Shown here piece by piece: positions 26,101 to 37,452 of a stretch of 64,000 bases of DNA. Position numbers and translations under genes: made by a program. Origin of the DNA: Phallusia fumigata (lineage: Eukaryota > Chordata > Ascidiacea > Phlebobranchia > Ascidiidae). The DNA lies in assembly GCA_008931825.1 (NCBI GenBank), contig QXVZ01029402.1, forward strand, positions 1-64,000. Direction: 5' to 3'. Each line of letters opens with the position of its first letter. The first letter of the stretch is position 1. A model generated the notes under the pieces. It was not told the DNA's origin, searched no databases, and was given only the letters and a program-made list of their open reading frames with translations.

Positions 26101-29100
26101 TTAACAGCATTTTGATTTACCCCCACAGCAACGACTTTCCTCATTGGGTGGAGAAGTTTGAATATCAAATGGATTCACTTCATTTACCTGTGTCAGGTAG
26201 AAAAAAATATGTTTCATTAGGAAATGTGTACCTTTGTAGGTGTTTAAATTAACCTGTAATAAATATTTGCTCAATTTTTCTCACAAGGCAAGAAATCACA
26301 TAATACACAAAAATGTGTGATATTCTATTAATATATTTTTGTGATGCCTCAAAGGCCTTTCAAATTAACTTTTTTTGCCAGAGGTTGCACATATCTGACC
26401 CACAAAAGTATGCATTAGTTACCACATATTCTCAACTAAAGTGGGGTGATACCTCTTTAAACTTAGCACCACATGATGGTTTTGAAAAAGTAAAGTGATT
26501 CTTAAATCGCGATTCTTGCAGAATTGCTGCAGTCATTCCATCAACAATGATGTCATCCCCTTTCTTGAAAGTCAAATTTCTGTCAAACTGAAAAAAAGCA
26601 TTTAAGCAACTGTGGTATTTTTACTAAACGTTTGTTTTCTAACTAGTAAGCTTTCGAATTGAACAAATTGTTCAGTAAAAACTTAAATAATTGCTTGATT
26701 TTTTATTGATATTTAACATTGCAATAATTTATGAAGACTTGAAACCTTTATTGCATCTTCACATCCAATGATTGAGCCTTGATAAGTAACTTGACCAGCT
26801 TGATCCCTACTCCTACCCTTTGGAAGCTTAAAAAGTCTATAGACCACTGACACAAACTGTGCATCACCTGATAAAACATAAATAGTATTTGGCACCAAGT
26901 TGAAATATTTGCCAAAAATTTTATTGGGGCTCTATTCCCACTAAAGCTTGATTTTGAGTCTAAATTTTATTGCAGTAAAACGCTTCCGAGGATGACCCCT
27001 GTTAAGTATTAAACCCTTATTTTTACGGCAATGTTATTCAGGTGGTTTTTAAGTCGAACAATAAACAGCACACCATATAATACCAATACTTTGTATTTTG
27101 CTGTTTCTGAAAGTTATTTCAATACAAACCTATAACTTCCTTGAGCTCTGGCTTATCAATAGCAATAGAGGTACATGTAACAAGTCTTGGAGCCTCAAAA
27201 CCAACTTCTTTTGCCAGTTCACAAAGTTCTGTCCAGCACAAAGCGCCAGCCACACACTCACCTGTAAACAAGCATGCAGGTAAAATGGATTGGAAGCAGA
27301 CACTATGGAAAATATTTCTTAAAAAACTAAACTAGAAACGCTAATAAACAAATCTTTACACTGGTAAAAACTAGAAGGGTGGCTTTCATCATATTGCTAT
27401 TACACAAACACTATCCCTCTCAATTAAAAAATGATAATTATTCACTCCATTCTTTTAGTGGGGCACATTCTTACCTATAATTTTATGGCATAATTGTTTT
27501 TACATCTCCACACATACAAAGTTATAGATTATGCATTTTATCAGATACACATATAAATCAAGTAAATGTTTATGATAAATTTCAACTAAAATTTATTGGA
27601 AGAATTGGTGATTATAAAAATAACTAAAAAAACAGAATCACAGACCATCAATCTACATGCTTGATGGGGCTATTAGTTAAAGCACAGCAATCAATGTACC
27701 ACAAAATATTTTACCCTTTACTTAAACTATAATAGTAAAACAAATTTTTGAGGTACCCCAAAGAAGCTTGTGCCTCCGGATTTCTTCTGAAAGCACTCTG
27801 TCGGCATACACATCACAAAAATAAAGTTCTCCACCATCTTTTAATACCATGAAAGCTTCTTTTAAAACTTCTTTTTTATCCTTGCATAAATTGATGACAC
27901 AGTTGGATCTAAAAGCAAATGCTAAAATATGTTTGCAGGGTCCCAAGTGAGCAATTCCAATACACATAAAGCAAAGCTGAAGCACATCAACTAACATTAT
28001 CACATCGATTGAATCGTGCTCAATTCCTGCTTCAACTAATTTTTCAATATATCCATTCACAAATTTTACATTGGAGTTTGTGAACCCAAACTGCTTTTGG
28101 TGATAATCTTTGTATTTGTTGGCGACCTCAACCTAAAAAAGAGAGTAGCATAAATCATTAAACAAAAAGAGTTTATTTTTGTAAAGCAATGTCAGTAACC
28201 CTGTAAGCTATAAGTCATGCACAAGTTGTTCGAGTGCTTAGCTGCTGTATTTGCAGGGTCAAATCACATTGCCCAGATTTATCAAGGGCCACACCTATAT
28301 TTAGTAGGTTACCTTTGTTTATTTGAACATCAAGAACTATTTTTGGTGTTAAACAAAGCAATCCATAAATCACACTAAAACACAGTCTAAGCTTTATCCA
28401 GTTAATTAGGTCACTAGGTTAATTGCTAGGGCTATACAGTAAAACACAGCGATCAATGTTCAACGATGGCAGGAATTACAAACTATTCAAAATTTGTCTA
28501 AGTTGGACATTGTTTTAAAACTTTGGGGATAGTAGGGTAACTCCTATGGCTACAGTTTAAACAAATCAATCACAACACCACAATGGGTAAAACTTTAAGC
28601 AATAAAGGAAGAGCTACAAGGCAATCACTGAGGCTTAGCTAGTGCCTTTTCCTGGCTTGAACTATCATCTATTAAAAATGCATACAAACAAGGGAGAGGT
28701 ACACTGGCTAGGCAGGGTAGAAAAAAACAGTGTAAAACACAATATGTGTCCTCTTCAGGAATGGTCCATTTCATTTGCTGGTTAGTTTAAGCCAGTTGTT
28801 CGCTAATCACACCAAGCAGATGGTTATAACTAGGGTTTCAACAATACACATGTGTAAAATACAAGACAAATACAGTGAGCATCAGCTTGTTCTGCTAAGT
28901 TTTTTGTCCTTGTAGGCAAGTGATTCTCAAACTCATGGTGGCCACCTAAATGAGGGTCACAAGGATGCTTCTGAGTGTCGAGCAATGGCACATAACAAGT
29001 TAAGAATGTGTACAAATGATGACTTAAGATACAGTCACACGCAATCCAACCATTTCCACTGCAAATTTTGGAGCCCTGTTTATTCTTTTCTATCAGGGCA

Positions 29101-30019
29101 CATTAATAGTGTGTAATACCTTACTTGCAGTGGCGTTATGTGATGTTACAGGCGATTTAGGTCACAATTAGTTCTTTGTTCTGGAAGGCGATGGTAAATG
29201 ATGAATAAATAGTTTAAATAAAGGTGGAATGTGCCAAAATATTGACTGCTTTTATTGTTATAGTCACTTGACTCATGAGTTTAGAAAGATACATCAAAAA
29301 TAAACAATGACATGCTATTTGCACTTGTATTACATGTTCAACAAAAATACAGTGTATTTTAAACCCTAGTGATAACTGTAAATCAATGTTATTAAAAATA
29401 TGGTTAAAGAAAAGAAACAGTTCATTTTGCAATTAACAATCACTGTAATGTAAACCTACTAAGTTTAATTTTGCAGTGCAAATTTACAGGCCATGGCCAT
29501 TCAAAACAAATATCTCTAGATGTGGACATATGAAATTGAAATCATACACATTCTAAATACGATTGAGAATGCCACATTGGGTAAAATCATTGTTATGCAC
29601 CTGCTCTTTTGTCATGTCGATTCCAGTCACAAATCCCTTCTCCCCCACCAACTTAGCTAAAGCATAACAATCTCGACCACTTCCACTGCCCAAATCCAAT
29701 ATCTTCATTCCTTCAAGGCATTCTGGTACTACAATGCCACACCCATAGTATTTAGAAACAACTTCTTCATGTACTGAGGTAAGGGCTTCCCTGACTTGTT
29801 TGGGCAATGGTTGTGATGGTGTTTTGCATGCTGGTGTGACAAGGTCATTGACATTTTGAAGAGTTTTACCTGGCAATGAAATTGTTAGGTGTAGGTAATG
29901 TATTTGCCCAATATTGCAGAAAGTTTGATAAATTAGGAACTAAAACATGATGCACACGTACCATAATACTCTTTTACATCCTCAACAAGTGAACTGGTAT
30001 TTTTATTACAACATGCCAT
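26101..30019 (-). CDS. AS3MT: Arsenite methyltransferase, paralogue AS3MT-1 (8 exons)
   Basis: Exons in transcription order: 30019-29962, 29869-29601, 28132-27996, 27908-27757, 27261-27130, 26867-26746, 26587-26453, 26187-26101; 363 residues (human 375). It methylates As(III) with S-adenosylmethionine, using thiols as reductants, in the cytosol. The SAM-binding motif ILDLGSGSGRDC lies at residues 76-87. All four cysteines that match human Cys32, 61, 156 and 206 are present: Cys34, Cys63 (YYGCG), Cys158 (SNCVINL) and Cys208 (WGEC). The C-terminus ends in the cysteine-rich CCGGKSKCC, which resembles the CCGTKKSC end of human AS3MT. It is the most diverged of the three copies, with an N-terminus four residues longer (MACCNKN). 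It is convergent with METTL3 and is the last AS3MT gene in the array. Confidence 0.95.
27372..27715 (+). repeat. Uncharacterised intronic repeat family, copy R1
   Basis: Starts near GAAGGGTGGCTTTCATCATATTG and ends near the motif TTAAAGCACAGCAATCAATG. Similar blocks occur at 28405-28600 (partial), 47266-47620 and 48585-48925, all inside AS3MT introns. No open frame or clear terminal repeat was found. Confidence 0.5.
28405..28600 (+). repeat. Uncharacterised intronic repeat family, partial copy R2
   Basis: Carries the family motif GGGCTATACAGTAAAACACAGC then GATCAATGTTC, and a weaker second version about 110 bases on. Only the later part of the unit is recognisable. Confidence 0.4.
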
Positions 30020-32189
30020 AATTTAAATGTAAAATAGATTACAAATGTATCAAGTAAAATTACACTAAATCTGGTAATGGTACAAATAAACAAAACTCAA
30101 CACTTGACTGTACATATTTATAATCTTTTGATGACCAAAAACATGAAAATAAAATTGCACAACGACTGTTACAAGGCAACTAGTCTAGACTACCTGGCTA
30201 GGTTTCTTCACCAAGTTGTGTGCTTACCTTAGTCAAACAGGAGTTTTTGTTTGTCCTTGTGCAATTCAAAGTTATCGGCAAACAACAAAGAGTCCACATG
30301 TATAATTCACCGTTAACTTTTAACCTCAAATGTAAACAATGACATGCGAGTTCTTCTAATCACAGCTGGACTTTGCTTTTTACTTAGCAAACAGTCATTG
30401 CTGTAACTACAATGATTGAATAGTTTCGCATAATTTAAATAAGTTTAGTATGCATAAAACTGTGGTTCCCAACCAGGAAAGAATTCCTAACCCAGAAAAA
30501 AATTTGATAGGGTGAGGGGAGGAATTTTTATTTCATAGTAACGTTATTCATAATAAGTGTAGTATTTCTTTTGAGGTAAAGCAGGGTTCCAAACTTTAAA
30601 ATATTACTTTTTATCACTTCTTGTTTAGCAGGAGAGGAATGAAAGGTTCTAAAATAAACAAAGGGGGAATGCATTAAAAAGGTTAGGAACCAATGTCTTA
30701 AATTAAAAATCTACTTGCATTACTAATTACAAATTAAACTTGACCAAAAATTTAGCAAAAAACATATGCCTTTTTTATGCATTAAAATATCTTTTGGCTT
30801 GTTGGTTTCAGCAACATAATTTTGTTTGCTGAGCAGCTAAGACAAAACAATGGCTATTCTTTACCACATGTCCTGTCAATAAAACAAATTTTACTATGTG
30901 TGCATGCATGACTTTAGAGTGTCTTTTACTGTGCCCGCAAAGGGACAACTAAATTTCAGAAGAGCAGTATCTTTGCCACAGGACCCTTTTGAGCTTTACA
31001 TCAAAGCACAAAAAGAACATTACTGGCCATGTTTGACATTAAAACTAGACATATTAAAAAACGGATATTAAAAAAACTAGACAAGTCGGTTTACGTTAAC
31101 AAGTTTCAATAGTTTAAAAACACTTAAACCGTGCATTGTTAAATATCTGGCTAACATGTTTTAAGGAACAACATTAGCAGATAAGTTGTTAAAATGCAAT
31201 ACAAATAACAGTCTAGTTAGTTATCTGCTGCCAAAACTTTAGTAGAGCTGAAGCTTTTGGCACACTTAAATTAGCCAGTGTTTTGTAAAATATTTCATTC
31301 AATTAAGTAGCATGAATCTGTTAAAATTATTGAGGGAACTTGTAACCTCTGTGAGTCATTTTTGTGTAGATGATGTCACATCGCCAAACTGTGTGCACAA
31401 TCACTTAAATATCGGAAGGTGCCAGAATTGCTTTAATACTTGAACTCACTTCAAATATTTCAAACCAGATTTAAGGTTTCATCCTTGTTTGTTTAAATAC
31501 AGCAGGATTTTTTTAAATGAATAAATAAAAAACGTTGAAGGAGAAGATGAATACAACTCTTAGGATTTGCACCCAGGGTTCAACATGATGATTCCCCTCG
31601 TTTCATGAAATAGATTTTATTATTTGCCTCAAAAATTAACAGATTATATTTAGGAGAGCCTAAAGCTTCACCTGTAGTATAGTTACTCAAAACTGTGTTT
31701 ATCTGTATTCAGTGCCATGGTTTAGAATGCTTTCTACATGAGTATGCAATTTTGTAAAAACATTTTTTTGGAACATGATTGTCTTTTAAAACATGAATCA
31801 ATTTGTCACAAATAAATTTGACAGATCAAACTGTAGTAAAATAAGTGATGTATAAATGTTTTTGTCGGCGAAAACTGTTTGGTCTAAATATGCCATCCAA
31901 GATTTCTGCAAAATTTAAGTAAAATGGTTCAAGTGCAAAAACAATAAATTTTTTAAATGTAGCTAAATTACAACACTAACAGGGTCATGACTTACCACAA
32001 CCCTGTTGCCAGCAAGAGCAAATTTTTCCGTTCAGCATAAATGGAAATTTTCTGTAAGCATCCAGGCTACTTGCACGTACTTTTAACCACAATACATTTT
32101 AAAACGTCAATTACTTTTTACATTAAGCAGTGTAAATTTTGGTGCAATACATCCTGCACTTCAGGCCTTAAATTTTGAATCCATTGTCA
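30020..32189. other. Region between AS3MT-1 start and AS3MT-2 end
   Basis: Must include the AS3MT-1 promoter and the AS3MT-2 3' UTR. Apart from a hAT MITE at 30460-30695 I see no gene or further element. Confidence 0.5.
30460..30695 (+). mobile_element. hAT MITE, same family as 7633-7864
   Basis: Diverged ends CTGTGGTTCCCAACC and GGTTAGGAACCAATG enclose sequence clearly related to the copy in UQCRFS1 intron 2 (TTATTCATAATAAGTGTAGT, TTATCACTTCTTG). It begins about 440 bases upstream of the AS3MT-1 start. The target duplication is not convincing. Confidence 0.8.
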
Positions 32190-35100
32190 CTATTTCTTGG
32201 AATCAGCAATGGTCAAAATCTCGAAGGGATTTTCTTTAGTTACCTAAGCATAAATAGTAAGCATTGAGTATACATATATCTGCATAATAGTTTTTAATTT
32301 TTAGCCTTTGTATAGGGTTACCCTTGCTTGTTAGTTTACTGTATGGGAGACCTGTTATTTCTTTTCAGGTTTCGTAATACAATCACCCTAGTCAGTATTT
32401 AAGAAGGTTTTACAGTTTTAGTTTCATCCTAACAAGTTTTTTTATTTCGCATATGTTTTAACAGTACTTGATAAACTCTTAGATGGCCACAAACAATGTT
32501 TCTGACCTCTTGGGTTGTGATGCAAGGTGGTGCTTTTTGGAAGAAGAATCCATCTTTTAGGCGAGAATTTTGCAGGATAGCAAGGGTACTTGCACTGACC
32601 ACTACTGGTTTGCCCACAGGAAAGGTTGTATTACGATCCAACTGAAATTAAATTTATTGGGCATAAATTAAAAATTTTCATTTCTTAAAAAATAACTGCA
32701 GTAATCCATATGCAAGCGAAAATGTTACACATTGGGTTGTTCAGTTCTGCTGAAATAAAGCAAAAATGCTATGATAATCAGGTTATACTAGCGCAGCAAT
32801 AATTTTAAATATTACATTTACACATTTACTTGTCCTACTGTATGTTAGAGGCACCCAATCCAAGGAGGCATTTTTCAAAATAAAATTTATTACTGAATAA
32901 TTAGTGACTAATTTCCCCTAAACTTGCATTGGTAACTATTTTCTAAACTTTTCAATATTTTTATCGAGTAAAGTTTTATGAAAAATATTTGTTTTTAGCT
33001 CCCTGTAACAAAACTATATTCGCAATACTGTTGGCTTTCACTGACACCACAAATGCAATTGTTTCCACACATTTTTTATGGTGTAGGTGCAGCACATTCA
33101 AGCCCGATCCACCAATTGTGCCCTTGACATTTTTGCGCTTCATAACATTTTAACGTTGCGCAGCTATTTCCAGCCTGGTGATTGATTTAGTGCTTTGTAA
33201 ACTCAACTCATTTCATTTATACTCACATAAAAAATGCACAACGTAGAGAACAGTGAAACAACTTTGAACAATTCATAAGTAGAACACAAAAAGCAGGCAT
33301 GCTAACAAAATATTCCAAGAAAGGTCACTTTTATGTGTATGTTGGCAACAAGTCAGTTTGCCTGATGAAATTTAGTGTGAGAATTTTGTCCATTTTTGCA
33401 CCAATTTACGGTAAAACTTATGCACAAAATTTCCTGTCGTCATGTGGGCCACAAAATCATTTGCAAATTGATATGACCTTATGGCCCTAACAGTTGGACA
33501 CCCATGTTCTATATCAAGCCTATATGTTGAAATCCAAAAAATATATCTGCTACTGTTTTTCACAAATATTTACAGTATTCTAAAATTTTTCAAGTACAAC
33601 TGTGCATTTATGAATACCCATGCTTTTCCCTCAACCATGCCAAAAATATTTGTGTAAACACTTAAGCCATTTATGGTTTACCTTAAACTCCTTTTCACAT
33701 CCAATTATTGAACCATTGTAAATAACTTCACCTATTTCACGGTTTGCATCCTGGGGGATTTTAAAAAGTCGATACACAACAGATGCAAATTTGGCATCAC
33801 CTGTATCAAACATAAAATAACAAAAATTTCTTGAGTAAAAGAATATTGGAAATATTACTAAAAATGCTGAGGGTGTATTTCTAATAACTACAAAGACACA
33901 AATAGAGATATTCAAAGCAGAATATTAAATCGGTGTTAATTGAAATCCATGTGAATTATTCTTTCATTTACATTTGTTTTTGCTAACGAATGGATCAGCT
34001 AAACATAAGTGGTTACGAGGGGGTTAACCCTAGAACGCGAAAGATTCCAAGGCAAAGGTAAACAAAGACAAAAGATCATGTAAAAATGGAAATGAATTAT
34101 ATATACCTATACAATATTTCAGTTCACACAAGAGTCACATTATAAAACTTGTGAAGACAAAGGCACGCTTCAGACCTAAATAAGCAGATGCAAACTGAAA
34201 ACATTACTTGAGGCAATTTATGCTCATTTTACCTTTGCAAATCCCAATAAAAAATGGCTGACTATAGTATAATACACTGTTTTCCAGATATGCTGTCAAA
34301 AGGGTGGTGCGATTTTCCTATTATTCCAATCACTTTAACCAATTTACTACAAATGTGTTTGATGTGAGGATTCCAAGACAGATAATTGTCTATTACTAGC
34401 CCGAAATACTTAATTGTTTTAGTTTAATCATTCATCTCATCATTAAATGGTAGCTGGAATGATTGTGCAAATGTAAGCCATGAAGTGTTGTTTGAAAATG
34501 TCATGAATTTTTTCTGTATTTGAGTGAAAGTTTGTTTGTTCTCATCCATGTGTCAACATTTCAATAAACAATCGTGATTGAAATGAGTATTCATTGGGCA
34601 AATCTTTTATGTAAATGAGAAAAGTAATGGACCCTATACTAAACCTTGTGGCATGCTGTAATTATTGAAATCGCACCACGAGGAATGGCATGAAATGGAG
34701 CTCTATTGAGTTCCGCCTGTCAGGAAACTTGAAAAAACTTGTGTGGCCACGAAATCCATACAATTTTAGTTTTTGAAGTGCTGTGGTTAACAATGTCAAT
34801 GCCTTGGTGAGGTTGAAAAAAACACATTTGTGTAAATGATTATACAGGACTGCAACAATTGATTCACAATACAGTTTTTTTTTAAATGCAGCAACTAGTC
34901 CACCAAGAAGTACCATAATGTGCACCCAACCAACCAAACAGTTGGTGAAATGACTGACTTTCATGTTGCATACAAGAACATCTTACCTACAGCTTTTTTA
35001 AGGTCGGGTTTGAGAATTTGTATCTCCCTGCAAGATACCATTCTGGGAACCTCAAAACCAATTTCTGTTGCTAAGTTGTACAGTGTCTCCCATTGCAGAG

Positions 35101-37452
35101 CCCCACCAAGACCTTCTCCTAAGAGTCAATTAAATAATATTTGGAAAAACAAAATTTATAACAAACATAATTTGAAGACTATATTTGTAGGTTTGTATAC
35201 TTTTAAAAATACATCTCCAGTACTGTCACTATGTTGACTGTATGTCCTATATGTTTTTAGCTTACCATAATAAAGCCATTATTCAGGGCCTTAAAAAAGG
35301 CAAAAAAGTCTTTAGGGCATGCTGTTGGCAACTTTTGATGTGGTTAGTGATGTGCAGTAAAAATCTCAAACTTTGAAAAAGAGCTTAAAAAAGCTTGGTT
35401 TGTTTTTGTAGTGGCAGTTTTGTTATTTGTTACCAAAAGGTTAAGACAGTTGCCTAAGAGGCAACAAGATACTTTATTTATGGCATTGTAACAACGTACC
35501 CCATAAAACTTCATCATTATGCATATCATCTGATTGCTCTCTGTCTGTATACATATCACTGAAGTACAGTTCACCACCATATTTTAACACTCTATAAGCC
35601 TCTTCAAAAACCCGTTTTTTGTCTTTGCACAGGTTGATCACACAATTTGACCTTAATAATAAGCATCAGCATATACAGTGAGCTCTAAACAAATCTGTTC
35701 AAAACTCTTATCAAAAAATAAACAGGTCCAAATACTTCTTAAATGCGACATGTGTTTACTGCACTTTGTTGCATTGGTTATTTAGTAATTCTAAGGAATT
35801 TTGCATATAACACCTGCCAAGCGGATTTCTCTACAATTAGAAGATCCCTCTTTTTATACTATCTATGACAGCATTTTTTGCCCCTTGTTATCTTTATGTT
35901 TCTCCACCTACAGGCATAAATATCTGCATGTTTGGTGCAACCCTTACTGTATCACTGATAATGGTCGAAAAGTTAGATAAATAAAGCATGTCGCTTTTAA
36001 GAACTATTTGGGCCAGTATGACAAGAACACAGCATGCATTTTTAAAAGTAGATATGTGCACTGACTCACACAACAATATTTATTGAATCATTTTGAATTC
36101 CAGCATCTTTTAAATTTTCAATGTATCCTGTAACAAATTCTGTGTTTGGATGTTGATAATTAAACACTTTTTGGTGGTAATGAATGTACTTTTTTGACAC
36201 CTCAATCTGAAACCAAAACAACTAATCAACACAGGATTGAATTACAGACTAAATGGTTTACCAATTTAAAATACGCTTTGTTTGCTTAAAAAACACCTTC
36301 TGTTTTTCTGTTATGATTATGCAAATTAAACTTCAGTGGGCAAACAATGCTTCAAAGTGTATGGTTAAAATAAGTCTGCTCAATTTATTGCAGTTCAGTT
36401 GGTTTTCCTAGGAACTGGTGTTTATTTTTAATTTGGTTCAACCCATCAGTTCTTCTGTATTGGATTTGGAGCAATCTTTCTCAAGTTTCCAGCTTCAAAA
36501 CCAAGCCCACTGTTTATTTCCATGCTTTACTTCATTAAATTTTGTTTTTAATGTTAATACTTATTTCCTTGTTTTATGAGTTATATCAGGGGTATCGAAG
36601 CTGCCGGACGCAGGCCAAATGCCTGCAAATAGAAATTGTGTGGCCCACGAAGAGGTGTGGATGTTAAATAGAATGCTTTTTTATTTCACTGCGTCACTTT
36701 TTATGTGCATTACACAACTGACTGGAGTTTAGCTTAATATCCTTGTTGAACAAAGGTTTGGCCCATGGTCTAATGCAGGGTATTGTATTTGGCCCTCCAG
36801 AAAAAACGGTTGCACACCCCTGAGTGAGATACCAGTTGGAAAAATAGCTAACTACACTGTTTTACTAACCTGTTCATTAGTCATGTCAATTCCAGTCACA
36901 TATCCACTTTCTCCCACCAACTTTGCAATAGCATAGCAATCACGACCACTGCCACTTCCCAGATCAATAACTTTCATTCCATCCAAGTGCTCAGGAACCA
37001 CCAAACCACAACCATAATACTTGGAAACCACTTCACCATGAATAAGTTTTAAAGATTCTTGTATGTGCTTTTGTATTGATTGGGTTTGTGCTTTGCAAGC
37101 TGTTGTCTGCAGGTCATCTGATTTTTGAAGTGTTTTCCCTAAAAAACTCGATGTTTAAAACGGAAAGTTGAGATCAGGGCCGGCAACCTTTTAAAGGCAG
37201 TGTGCCAGTATGAAAACTATGTCAAAATTTTAATGACTTGATGTTAATGACAGCACTGTATTTTAGTATTATACAAGATTTATTATTTCCACTTTTTTTT
37301 CAGATCTTGAGATTGATATATTATCCGAAGAGAGGAAACCCTGAGTGGTGAGATTAAAAAAAATTAGTAACCTATCTCACAGATTTATTTAGGTAGCCTT
37401 ACTTACCATAATATTTTTTCACATTGTCAGTAATCTCAGAGCAGGAAGTCAT
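32190..37452 (-). CDS. Arsenite methyltransferase-like, paralogue AS3MT-2 (8 exons, lacks a catalytic Cys and the Cys tail)
   Basis: Exons: 37452-37407, 37138-36870, 36206-36070, 35651-35500, 35118-34987, 33800-33682, 32641-32507, 32243-32190; 347 residues. The frame is intact, splice sites are canonical and exon sizes equal those of AS3MT-3 except the last. The SAM motif VIDLGSGSGRDC is kept, as are Cys30, Cys59 and Cys154 (SNCVINL), matching human Cys32, 61 and 156. The fourth conserved cysteine (human Cys206 in WGEC) is glycine at residue 204 (WGEG). The protein stops at ADSKK, so the CCG...CC tail found in AS3MT-1 and -3 is absent; sequence beyond the stop still resembles the lost tail of AS3MT-3. 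In known AS3MT enzymes these cysteines bind arsenic or take part in the disulfide relay, so this copy may have reduced or altered activity (inference). Intron 5 holds a LINE fossil and intron 2 a hAT element. Confidence 0.92.
34230..34920 (-). pseudogene. LINE reverse-transcriptase fragment (CR1/L2/Jockey-like)
   Basis: In AS3MT-2 intron 5, on the same strand. Minus-strand translation shows typical non-LTR RT pieces: VFFNLTKAL, LQKLKLYGFRGH, then in other frames GPLLF, NKLSLKYRKN, KYFGLVIDNYLSWNPHI and KHICSKLVKVIGII. Several stops and frame changes are present and the FADD catalytic box is missing where it should fall after RLF, so this is a dead copy. The 5' and 3' ends are not defined. Confidence 0.8.
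36597..36822 (+). mobile_element. hAT MITE with CAGGGGT ends
   Basis: In AS3MT-2 intron 2. Ends CAGGGGTATCGAAGC and GGTTGCACACCCCTG; flanks AGTTATAT and AGTGAGAT match at 6 of 8 bases. Contains the GGCCCACGA / TTTGGCCC motifs common in this hAT group. Confidence 0.8.
37175..37270 (+). mobile_element. hAT-type end fragment
   Basis: In AS3MT-2 intron 1. Begins CAGGGCCGGCAACCTTTTAAAG, typical of a hAT terminal repeat; no partner end was found. Confidence 0.45.
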
